DNA from: Sceloporus undulatus
Lineage: Eukaryota > Chordata > Lepidosauria > Squamata > Phrynosomatidae
DNA: 64,000 nt
NCBI RefSeq assembly: GCF_019175285.1
Contig: NC_056527.1
Coordinates: 116,605,099-116,669,098 of the forward strand
Direction of reading: 5' to 3'
Both the position numbers and the translations under genes were made by a program. Numbering within the stretch: position 1 is the first letter of the stretch; each line of letters opens with the position of its first letter. This document shows positions 55,801 through 64,000 of this stretch, in pieces. The notes beneath the pieces were generated by a model that saw only the letters and a list, made by a program, of their open reading frames with translations, searched no databases and was not told the origin of the DNA.

Positions 55801-57534
55801 AGGGCTCCCTTCTCTCTCCCCACTCTCTATCTTATTCTGTCCCAGACCTGACTTTGTCCCTTGGAAAACAGCCATGTCCTGTTAACGAGGCAGCTGCATC
55901 TATGCAGCAAATGAAATGATCCTGACGGAAATGTGCCTTTAAGGCAATGAGGCTTTTGGATATCTTCAGTGCTATAAGAGGGTCTGACACTAGGTTCTGA
56001 CATGGGAGGTGGATCTCTTCTCCGCTTGCCTAACCATTAAGCAAAGAAATATAAGGGATGCCATATCAGAGGAAAGTGTTGTGGTTCTGATCCAGCACTG
56101 CTGACCGCCAGTCCTGAGTATTTCCTTCCACTGAAACCCCAAAGGCAAAGAACAAAGAATAGAGAGTGAGAAGTTGCCTGCACGGAATGCTACACAGTTT
56201 TGTCGCATTTGGGCAGGGAACATCTGGCTCTACACTTCCATGCCAGATGCTGTGTTAATTTGATCTTGATTCCCCATGTCTTCTTTAAGAAGCTCTTAGG
56301 TATTGGGGCGGGGGGAATCTTAAAATGTTTGGGAAGAAAAAAAAAATCCACATTTTCTCTGTAAGGCCAAAGAATGGCTACTGCCAGCCCTCCCCCCCAC
56401 CCCAATTTCTCCTTTTCATTCTTCACCATTCCTACCCTTAATTGTCTTTTCCCCATTTACCTCCTCCTCAGCCAGGAATTGTATTGCTTTAACAGCTCAG
56501 TGCCACAGTCTGCAGAAGCTCTCTCCAGAGCCCCCGTCTTTCAATCATCTTAACAAATTAGCCCTCTTCCATCTCATCTGAGGGCCCTCATGGGGGCCTG
56601 ACGAAACAAGGGAGACATAACAAGATCAGGAGTCTTGTAGTTCCCACTTTCCAGTCCTGGTTGGCGGCACGTACACCATGTTTGCATGTAGCAGACCAGC
56701 GGTATAAAGCAGTAGAGGCTGAGAAGCAAAGGCTTAATGCTCCACAGCTGAGGGCCAGAGAACCCATGTGAAGCATGGGTCTGTGTATGACTGGCTGTTT
56801 TTATTTGAACAGCAAACTTATGGCAGGATTGGGGGATGATCAGCATCAGGACTGTGCTATCTAATGAACGGGTTCCTAACTCGTTTGCCCCCATGCCAGA
56901 GCTCTGATGTAAATCATACCCCAAAGCTTCTATTCTATGGATTCTACCACTCAAGAAAAGAGGTGAACCCCACCACCTAATAGCGGGGTCTCGATTCTCC
57001 TCAGCTTCCCTGGCTGTATTTCAGTAGCAGATATGTTGACTGCACACAAGCCATTTATCAGATTGTCTAGCCTGGCTGGAAGAGGGGACATCTTGCTTTG
57101 TGCCCCTACCTGCAGGACTTGTAGGCTAGGGGCAAGACTATCGGCTCATCCCCAAGACTACCTCTGTATCCAGTGTTTGCTGAAGGCTGGGACTGAGTCA
57201 GGGAGGGCAGCTGTCCAACACTATACCCAATTGTCTGTGGACGTAAGGCTTGTAGTTTGGGAAGGAGGACCCTCTAAGCTTTTTCTAAGCCATTTATGCC
57301 CACCAGCTACTTTCCTTTCTTGTTGGGACCCATGAAAGGGTTATGTTTAAGTACATAGGAACAATCATGTTGAATCTAACAAAAAGGTGTTAGTGTTTGC
57401 CTCATTCCACAACCAAATTCAGATGCCTTTGGGAGGCCTAGAAACCGAGTGTGAGTGAAATAGTATCCTCCCACTTGGGTTTCCAGCAAATGGTATTGGG
57501 AGGCATAGTGTCTGTGAGAGTGGAGATAATATAA

Positions 57535-57650
57535 AATAATAATAATAAATGATTTATTTATAGCCCAGCTAATCACAAGGAATCCAGGCTGGTTACAGCA
57601 ATAAAAATACATAAATATAAATTACATTAAAATAAAAATACACTCTCTTC
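57535..57650 (-). repeat. L2-type 3'-end fragment
   Basis: (AAT)n followed by 'GATTTATTTATAGCCCAGCT' and 'ATCCAGGCTGGTTACAGC', the same terminal structure as at 19.23 kb. Confidence 0.6.
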
Positions 57651-57809
57651 TTGAGGTAAGCCCTGATGGAGATGGGCCAGCCTTTTCACTCCCTCCCAGG
57701 CCAGAGGATGACAGTTGCCATGGAGGGAGGGCTTTCCTTCTTGAGTCTAGCCCTGATGAAGACTATAAAGCCATCACAGTTGGTAGCCATTGGTAGCCCC
57801 CTTCTCCAT

Positions 57810-57909
57810 NNNNNNNNNNNNNNNNNNNNNNNNNNNNNNNNNNNNNNNNNNNNNNNNNNNNNNNNNNNNNNNNNNNNNNNNNNNNNNNNNNNNNNNNNNN
57901 NNNNNNNNN
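57810..57909. other. Assembly gap, 100 N
   Basis: Lies inside or beside L2 sequence. Repeats probably stopped the assembly. Confidence 0.98.
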
Positions 57910-58285
57910 TATGTGTCAACCTCGCCAAGGGCCTTTTCCATCTCGGCCCCTGGGATCTGGAACACCTTTCCCAATGAGCTCCGCTCCACCACCTCCCTGG
58001 ATCTCTTTAAAGAGACTCAAGACCTTCTTGTTTCGGCAAGCCTTCCCCGATGCTCCTTGATATCATGTGACTCCCCCCCTGATATGTATTGTATTATCGA
58101 CTGCACTCAGCTAGCTTGGATTTGATGTAATGGCTTTAATTTGTATAACTGAAATGTTTTTATTGAAGTTTTATTTATGTATTGCAATTTTTAGTCTGTA
58201 TTATCTACTCTGTCATTGCAATTTTTATCTGTACACCGCTTTGATCACTGCAGAAAAGTGGTTTATAAATAAAACTTATTATAGC
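57910..58285 (+). mobile_element. L2-clade LINE 3' end
   Basis: It encodes STSPRAFSISAPGIWNTFPN, ELRSTTSLDLFK and LLVSASLP, matching the C-terminus of the 19-20 kb element (RAFSSSAPQLWNSLPGELRS). It is followed by the AT-rich 3' UTR ending in TTTATAAATAAAACTTATTA. The 5' side is lost in the gap. Confidence 0.75.
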
Positions 58286-58904
58286 AATTTTCCCTGCAGT
58301 GAAAAAAATGCAACGCAAAAGATGAATGCCCAAATAAAATGAAACTGATTATTATTATTATTCATTTTAAGAAAGGATTCCCCTCATCCTCATCCTGCAC
58401 CATCTCCTCATTTATAATGGATGAATAAACAGAATGGGACCATAGCAATTTTCTTTTTCCTGCGTTTAAGAAAGCAATGCAAAAACATAGTGAAATAAAT
58501 AACACGAAGCCACAGCATCATCACAGTGTTAAGTCTCCCGGCTGAGAAGCCACACAAAATGCCATGGAGAGAGAGAGAGAGAGCTCTTGGGCCTGTTCTG
58601 ATACTCATTGGCTTCGAACTATTAACATATTGGCTATGGCTTTTCAAAGACTATATTGTTCAGGGAAGCCTGTTTCTACGATTGCCATCTGATCTTTGAT
58701 TTGATCTTTGATGTTCTTAATCTGTTGCCTGCTTATTTCATCTAATTCTATCTACTGTATTGTCTTATATGCATTTCGCAGAATGTAGACCATTGGCAGG
58801 TTTCATCTTTAGTGGTTTCATTGTCTGTATGCGCATTGCTAGATAAATCAAGTATAGTAATAATTATCATAATATAACTTGGTTGATTTTTGTCCTTCGA
58901 TCTC

Positions 58905-59310
58905 TTTCTGCATCATAAAAAGTGCAAGGCCAAATAAATAAATACATTTTTAAAACTGGGTGAATAGAGTGAAGCTGCAGCAACAGGACTTTTTTCCAAA
59001 CACCGAAAAAATGCAACGAAACACAAAACAAAATAAAGGCTGAATCAAGAGAAGCGAAGCCCCAGAAAGAGGCTCTTTCCTTCCACTGAAGAAACTGCGA
59101 CAAGGAAACAGAAACAAAAACGGGGGAATCAATACCCGAAGCCCCAACAATAACTCTCTCTTCCTTTTTAGCCTCACAAAAAGTGCAATGCGAAAATAAA
59201 CAAATGGGTGACTAAAGGGAGTGAAGCCGCAGCAAGAGACTTCATTCCCTGCTCTGCAAAAACGCAGCGCAGTAAGAACACTAATAATAAATAAGCGAAA
59301 GGAAGCCCCA
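58905..59310. repeat. Degenerate 82-bp tandem array in POLR2A intron 1
   Basis: The motif GAAGCCCCAGCAA-GAG recurs at about 58,970, 59,056, 59,137, 59,222 and 59,300, spaced 78-86 bases. Each is followed by a TC-rich stretch, a (T/C)GCAA-CG-AAA block and an AAATAA-rich block. Outlying units are visible near 58,290 and 58,440-58,520. Units differ by 20-30 per cent, so the array is old. Confidence 0.65.
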
Positions 59311-59318
59311 GCGCTAAC

Positions 59319-59340
59319 CCTCCTCCTCCTCCTCCTCCTG
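59319..59340. repeat. (CTC)n microsatellite
   Basis: Seven CTC units downstream (in gene terms) of POLR2A exon 1. Confidence 0.85.
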
Positions 59341-59412
59341 CCCTGGCTTCCTAAGAGCAACGCTAGTAGCAGAGAGAGAGAGTCTGCTGCCCATCTGCTT
59401 CCTGCTGGGTAC

Positions 59413-59502
59413 CATTTCGTCTGGGCTGAGGATGCCAAACTGGACTCTCTTGATGGTGCGCAGCGGGCACGCGCTGTCCCCGGAAGGCGCGCCCCCGTGC
59501 AT
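59413..59502 (-). CDS. POLR2A: POLR2A first coding exon (RPB1, RNA polymerase II largest subunit)
   Basis: Thirty codons: [20 protein letters not shown] and [10 protein letters not shown]. Human RPB1 begins [20 protein letters not shown] then VQFGVLSPDEL, so this is nearly identical, one residue shorter in the Gly-Pro part, with Leu to Met at the last position. The exon stops at ATG|GTACCC, the same place as the human exon 1 boundary as I recall it. The ATG at 59,502 sits in a good context (CGGCCGCAGCC before it). RPB1 is the catalytic core of Pol II; this piece precedes the clamp. The rest of the gene should lie to the left, but no further exon is found in this window, perhaps because intron 1 is long or the neighbouring contig is misplaced. 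Confidence 0.93.
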
Positions 59503-59513
59503 GGCTGCGGCCG

Positions 59514-59523
59514 GTCACGTGAC
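59514..59523. promoter_or_regulatory. E-box palindrome GTCACGTGAC
   Basis: Perfect 10-base palindrome with the CACGTG core, 12 bases upstream of the POLR2A start codon. It is a USF/MYC/TFE-type site by sequence. Binding is not shown. Confidence 0.55.
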
Positions 59524-59807
59524 GACGAAGACGACAGCGCAGGCGCAGCTCTGCCTCAGACGGACGCCACTCAGGGAGACTATGGCGGTGGCGACCGAGG
59601 CCTTTTTCGCCGCCGCTCCGGCTTTTAACCCGAGCCTTGGCCCCCCTGCGGAAGCAGAGCCGCCTCACCGACCCTCGACGCTCCTCCCCGACGAGAACGC
59701 GCCCCCGCTCTCCCAGCCGCGACCACGTCCAGCCGCCTCTCCCCTCCCTCCTATCCTCTCCCTCCGCGCTCTCCGGCGCGACTGAGCTCAGTCGCCCTCA
59801 GCGCCGC

Positions 59808-59817
59808 CTTAAATAGA
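59808..59817 (-). promoter_or_regulatory. TATA-like element upstream of POLR2A
   Basis: The minus strand reads TCTATTTAAG within otherwise GC-rich sequence. A start about 25-30 bases downstream (near 59,780) would give a 5' UTR of roughly 280 bases. This is inferred from position only. Confidence 0.4.
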
Positions 59818-60162
59818 CTCTCCCCCCTCCACGGGGCTGCAGGAGCAGAACGGCAAGGGCGACGTCGCCCGATGTGGGCGTGGCTAAGGCTGCGTCGTCG
59901 ACGACTGGGACGGGGAGTAGCTGAGCCGAGGAGGGAGAGTCCAAGAGGCGGGGCCGCGGGTGGGGAAAGGGCGAAACCATTTCGTGAGCGGGGGGAGATA
60001 AAGATAGGAGGAGGCTGAGGGAGAAGCCAGTGCGAAGTGTATTTGGGCTTCCTCCCAGGCACACAACAACAACAACAAAACAACAACAACACTCCAGACT
60101 AACAGGGCAATGCTTCTGAATTCACATGAAAAGGGTTTCTTCTTCTTCCTCTTCTTTCACTT

Positions 60163-60260
60163 AGGTCCAAAGCACACTGCAGAAATAATCCAGTTTGAAA
60201 CCGCTTTAACTGCCCTGGCTCAGTGCTAAGGAATTCTGGGAAATGTAGTTTTTAAATAAA
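60163..60260. repeat. Half copy of palindromic MITE
   Basis: 'GGTCCAAAGCACACTGCAGA' then 'AATAATCCAGTTTGAAACCG' and 'GGAATTCTGGGAAATGTAGT', the left arm of the element that is complete at 45.7 kb. Confidence 0.7.
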
Positions 60261-60539
60261 TGATATTGATCATATATATATATATATATATATCGCTCAT
60301 AAGATCCATATCACAAAAAATAACATACGTGTTATGTACATAGCATACATACCTACATATAACACAGAATACATACATGTGAATGAAACTCCTTTAAAAT
60401 GTACATACTCTAATTAATCCTAAGATTACAGTTCCACGGCCTACAGTTTACAAACTCTCTTACTCTATAATTAACAACATTCAGGGGGAGCTGTGTTGGC
60501 CATTTAACAAATCCAAACCGAAATCCATCATTGATGCCA

Positions 60540-60820
60540 TTATTGGCCAACCGAAATGCACAGTATATTGATTGCAAGCTTTCGAAGCTCCATGGGCTTC
60601 TTCTTCATCAGGCAAGATGTTACAAACCAAACAGGAGAGAGGAAAACCAATTGGAGACGTTAGTCAGATGCCTGCATGTTGTTCCTGTCCTTAGTAAAGA
60701 TGGTATACTGGGGAGGATATCTTTTGCATTGGTTTGCAAGGGTCTTCAATATAAAGCCCTAAATGGCTTGGTAGCTTTACAGCTAAGTACAAGCTACCTG
60801 GCAGATTACAGCTAGGCATC
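60540..60820 (+). repeat. Mixed interspersed-repeat fragments including L2
   Basis: 'GCTTTCGAAGCTCCATGGGC' with 'TTCTTCTTCATCAGGC' is an unnamed repeat end, and 60,740-60,815 translates to YKALNGLVALQLSTSYLAD, a piece of the L2 ORF2 C-terminus. Confidence 0.55.
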
Positions 60821-60894
60821 AGCACTGGGGAATGGAAAAATTGGCAGCTACTGGGGAAGGGAACGGAAATCTCATGACTTCTTGACTTGGCTAG

Positions 60895-62760
60895 AAGAAA
60901 AAAGAGAAGGAAGGAAAAAGGGGAAGGAAACGGACTCACGGGACTCAACAGGAAGGGAGGGGAACGAAAACGGACCAGAAGGAGGGAATGAGCGGGTTGA
61001 GGGAAGGGGGAGAAAGGGGAAGGGAGAGGAAAAGAAGGGAAGAAGAGAAGACAAAGAAAGGGGCGAGAAGGAAAGAAAGAGAACGACAAAGAGGAAAAAG
61101 GGGGCGAACGAAAACGGAATCACATGCCTCAAATTGCAATACGTGAGGAAGGAACTGGGCATTTTCCCCATTCTGTTTCCTTTTTCTTTCTTTTCTTTTT
61201 TTTTTAAAGCATATCAAGGAGGAAAAAGGAAAAAAGTGCATCTTTTTCTTTTTTGAGTTGTGAAGTGGTGAAAAGACTTGAAAAGGACAAGCTCCAGGAA
61301 TGTTTGAAGTTTGAACAAAACCCATCAGCCCAAAGAAAGTCCTTTTTATCAATGGAGAGAGCAAAAAGCCCCAAGCCCCCACAACAAAACCACAATTCCT
61401 GTGAGCATCAAAGCAACATACAGAAGATTCTTAACAAAACCTTCATCCATTTGTTAATTTGCTTTGCCATACATTTGTTGTATAGTATGTCTAAACCCCT
61501 CCCAAATTTGATAAAAAGCCACAATAGCCACACTCAGCAGACATTATTGTGCTTGAAGGATACTACCCTGCATCTTTATTTGTATCTTTCTTTTTGCAAT
61601 GATGTTTGCTACGAATTATTATAATAGATTACACTTTTTTAAAGCCAAGATTTTTTTGGGGGGGGGGGGCGAATAAGAGAGAAGGGGGGGGGAATGAATG
61701 AACTGGATAGAATAGGGCGGCTGGAGATGACTGAATCGGGGGGGGGAGGAGCGACTGAAGAAATGATGGGAAGCAATGAAAGATGGAGAATGCAAAGATA
61801 GGATGAAATGCACGGAATGAAGAAGAGAATGGAAAGAAAGAATTGAAAAGATGAAAGAAGGGAGAATGAGGGAGAATGAAAGAAGGGGGACGAATGAAAG
61901 AAAATAATAAGGAATGGACGAAGTGAGGAGGAGAAATGATGAGAGAATGAGAGAATGACTTGAATTGATGAAAGGAATGAACTGATGTTGATATGCGAGA
62001 ATGAAATGACAGCATAAGGAGAATGACAAGACAGAAACGCAGAGAGAATGTGGGCGAATGCGAACTGAAGAGGGGCGGGAATGATGAAAGAATGGGGAGG
62101 AGAGAATGTGGGGAGGAGAATGAAAAGAATTGAAGGCTGAGAAGAATGATAGGGGAGAGGGCGAGGAGAATTGAACGAAGCGGGTTGGAGGAGAATGTGG
62201 TGGAGATAGAATCGAGGGAGAGAATGGGGGAGAGGAGACGGAGAATAGAATGTGACGCAGAATATGAAAAAAAAAGATGAAAGCAATAGGGGAGAAGGAG
62301 ATGGGGTGAGTAGAGAAGAGAATGGGGAGAATTAGGGAGCGAGATGAGAAAGAGGGCGAGGTGACGAATGTTGAGAAGCAAGGGTGGGAGCCAATGAAAG
62401 AAAAATTGAAAAAGGGGAGAATGAGAATGAAAAGGGATGACGAATGGAAAGAATTGAGAAGAGAGGCGGGGGGGGGGGGAGACATGAATGAAATTGAAGG
62501 GGGAGGGAGGAGAATGAAAGTGAACTGAATGAAAGAATTGTGGAAAGAGAATGAAAGCAGGTGAGAATAGAATGAGATGGAGAGAGAGAGGAGTGATAGA
62601 GGTGGTGTAAGAATGGAGACGGGAGGGATGAGAATGAACAAAGAAGAAGAGAGGGCGGGAGACTGAGCCAAGTGCAAAGAAGAATGAACATTGAAAACGT
62701 GATGAACGAAAAGGAGAATGGAAAGAAGAGAAAGAATAGGATATGCAAGACTGTGGACGG
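60895..62760. repeat. Long purine-rich (GA-biased) low-complexity tract
   Basis: Most of 60,895-61,100 and 61,665-62,745 on the plus strand is A and G, built of GGAAAGG, GAGAATGA and GAAAGA words; 61,110-61,620 is less biased. Long open frames on the minus strand (Ser/Phe/Pro/His-rich) are a by-product of the composition. It starts about 1.4 kb upstream of the POLR2A promoter. Confidence 0.8.
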
Positions 62761-62767
62761 TTTGCTG

Positions 62768-62860
62768 TTTGACTTACAGTTACCACAATGCCCCGGCCAG
62801 CATTTTTGAGAGCTGCCAGTCCAACAAGGCACAGTCCCAATCTGACGTTCGTTGAGGCAA
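62768..62860. repeat. Possible hAT-like MITE remnant
   Basis: 'CACAATGCCCCGGCCAGCAT' followed by 'TGAGAGCTGCCAGTCCAACA' resembles the core of the small palindromic elements. Confidence 0.3.
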
Positions 62861-63429
62861 GCCAACTTATCACCTCTGTGAACATGGCAAGTCCACAGTT
62901 AGGAACTCAGGACTAGCAGTGAGAGACGAGGATGTATTGGCATCCCCATTGATGTTGCTTACAGGAGGCATTCTGTTTCTTATGAAAACCTTTGTTTGTG
63001 GAATTTGGAAAATTAGCTGCCCTAGTCCTGGAAGGAATGCTTCGGAAAAGGAGGGTTTGACGAAAGGAAAAGAAAAACAGAAGATTGATGAAAGAAAGAA
63101 GAAAAGGAATTAGAATAGGGTTTGAAGAAAGAATAGAATTAGATTGTTGTGACGAAAAGCGAATTAGGTGATTTTGATTGACGAAACCACCAAAGCAAAT
63201 TAAGAATTAGATCCTGTAAGCAGGGGAAGAAAGCACGTACAAAGTAAGTGTTAGTAGTTAGTCTTTTGCAGTGTGTAGTGTGTGTGTGTTGTGTATGTTA
63301 TGTGTGGAAGATGGTGGAAGGAACTGATAGAGGGGAAGGGGCACTCTTCTGATGGCCGGGGAGATCGCAAGATTGCATAGATTTTTGCAGGAGATTGCAT
63401 GATTGGATAGGGGCGATTGAATCTTTGAA

Positions 63430-63715
63430 TCGGGGGCGGGCAGTGGATGGATGGATGGAAATTGGATGGATTGGAATTGGATTTGGATGTTGATGGACTG
63501 GAATTGGGAAATGGAATCGGCATCTTTTGGATGGATGGGAGTCTGTGGAAATGGAAATTGTGTGGCAATGGATGGAATTGGAATTGGATGGAGTGAAGGC
63601 GCTGTGGATGGAATGGCATTATGTGGTTGGATGGAACTGGGATGGACTGGATGGATATATGGAAAGTGTGGAACGGTTGTTTGTGGAAATTGTGGAGAAA
63701 ATTGGGGAATATGAC
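63430..63715. repeat. Degenerate GGATGGAATT-type tandem repeat
   Basis: Repeated TGGATGGA, GGAATTGGA and TGGAAATG words over about 285 bases. There is no regular unit, and its overlapping open frames are low-complexity artefacts. Confidence 0.75.
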
Positions 63716-63815
63716 TTTTCCAGATATGTTGGAACAAACTGCAACTCCCATCATTCTTCTGCCATGGCTTTGGCCCTACTAAGGGATCAGATGGAGTTTC
63801 AAAGTAGTAGCCTAT
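63715..63815. repeat. hAT-like MITE remnant
   Basis: 'GCAACTCCCATCATTC', 'GCCATGGCTTTGGCCCTA' and 'TCAGATGGAGTTTCAAAGTA' in palindromic order, as in this family. Confidence 0.5.
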
Positions 63816-64000
63816 TAGTTTCAATCCAACGACCCTCTCAGCGGCCTTCCATTGCTCTCCTCACCATTCAACCGCAGCTTTTAGGGATGCGGCCGGCACC
63901 CCCCAGACGAAACATAGCACAAGCAACAACCTCGCCAGCACAACCTCGAAGATGGAGGAGGGATTAGATAGCCTCTATGCCCTCTAGGGGCCTCGGTGGT
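63816..64000. other. Unassigned sequence at right edge
   Basis: GC-rich non-repetitive tail with no recognised gene or element. Confidence 0.4.

Larger units (their letters stand above)
49048..57809. other. Repeat-rich contig, mostly non-coding
   Basis: Contains hAT-like fragments (49,895-49,985; 50,515-50,600), an old repeat (51,060-51,520), LINE remnants (52,640-53,300; 55,455-55,800; 57,535-57,650), a SINE (54,225-54,420) and one candidate exon (54,959-55,050). The intervals 49,050-49,890, 51,530-52,630, 53,310-54,220 and 55,810-57,530 show nothing I can name. Confidence 0.5.
59440..60010. promoter_or_regulatory. POLR2A: CpG-island promoter of POLR2A
   Basis: GC- and CpG-dense sequence spanning POLR2A exon 1 and its upstream side, in sharp contrast to the AT-rich flanks. 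It contains GC boxes (GGCGGGGC at about 59,947; GGGCGTGGC at about 59,876) and no transposon. This is typical of a housekeeping promoter. It might also drive a divergent plus-strand transcript, but no convincing ORF supports one. Confidence 0.8.

Noticed and set aside
59432-59785. Plus-strand frame in the CpG island, Pro/Ala-rich
   Set aside because: It is antisense to POLR2A exon 1 and its 5' UTR. The composition explains the openness and no family match was seen.
61619-62885. Minus-strand open frames of 352 and 418 codons
   Set aside because: They are almost entirely Ser, Phe, Pro, Leu and His, produced by the purine-rich tract read on the other strand. There is no domain or splice support.
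63251-63967. Overlapping frames rich in His/Ser/Pro or Trp/Gly/Met
   Set aside because: By-products of the GGATGGAATT-type repeat.

Overview
This window looks like a piece of a squamate reptile genome (lizard or snake). The evidence is split coding exons with GT-AG boundaries, L2- and CR1-type LINE fragments, tRNA-derived SINEs with a (TTG)n tail, many short hAT-like palindromic elements carrying the familiar 'ACTACAACTCCCAGAATCC' core, a TA-flanked mariner-like MITE and a DIRS retrotransposon. The call to squamates comes from the repeat types and is an inference.

Two host genes are recognisable. The first is DNAH2, the axonemal inner-arm (I1/f) dynein heavy chain. It is present as about 28 exon pieces and fills most of the first 49 kb, but the pieces are not in gene order. 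On the minus strand, 1-14,674 holds exons from the end of the linker through AAA1 and into AAA2. On the plus strand, 16,130-41,603 holds the middle of the tail up to the start of the linker. On the plus strand, 43,028-48,936 holds exons that encode an earlier part of the tail than the block to its left. The true order should be 43-49 kb, then 16-42 kb, then 14.7-0 kb inverted. Four N gaps (34,386; 42,928; 48,948; 57,810) mark contig joins, and scaffold mis-ordering is the simplest explanation. The second gene is POLR2A (RNA polymerase II largest subunit): its first coding exon and CpG-island promoter lie at 59.4-60.0 kb on the minus strand. POLR2A and DNAH2 are also near neighbours on human 17p13.1, so this is conserved linkage.

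Layout: 1-8.1 kb, DNAH2 AAA1/AAA2 exons, with a 6.1 kb DIRS element sitting inside an AAA1 exon; 8.1-14.7 kb, more minus-strand exons, a 74-bp minisatellite between TIR-like arms, and an old L2 fragment; 14.7-16.1 kb, the strand switch, with old repeats; 16.1-34.4 kb, plus-strand tail exons, with an L2 nested in a hAT-like element in one intron; 34.4-39.4 kb, a second copy of 29.2-34.4 kb that lacks a MITE present in the first copy and is full of small indels; 39.4-42.9 kb, further tail and linker exons; 43.0-48.9 kb, N-proximal tail exons; 49.0-57.8 kb, mostly repeats and one unassigned candidate exon; 57.9-60.0 kb, POLR2A intron 1, exon 1 and promoter; 60-64 kb, upstream sequence dominated by a purine-rich tract and GGAT-type repeats.

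No CRISPR array, operon or other prokaryote-type system is present. The most notable signals are the DIRS insertion inside a conserved dynein motor exon, the scrambled DNAH2 order, the duplicated segment with a transposon presence/absence difference, and the TIR-flanked minisatellite. Family identifications rest on recalled protein sequences, not on a search.
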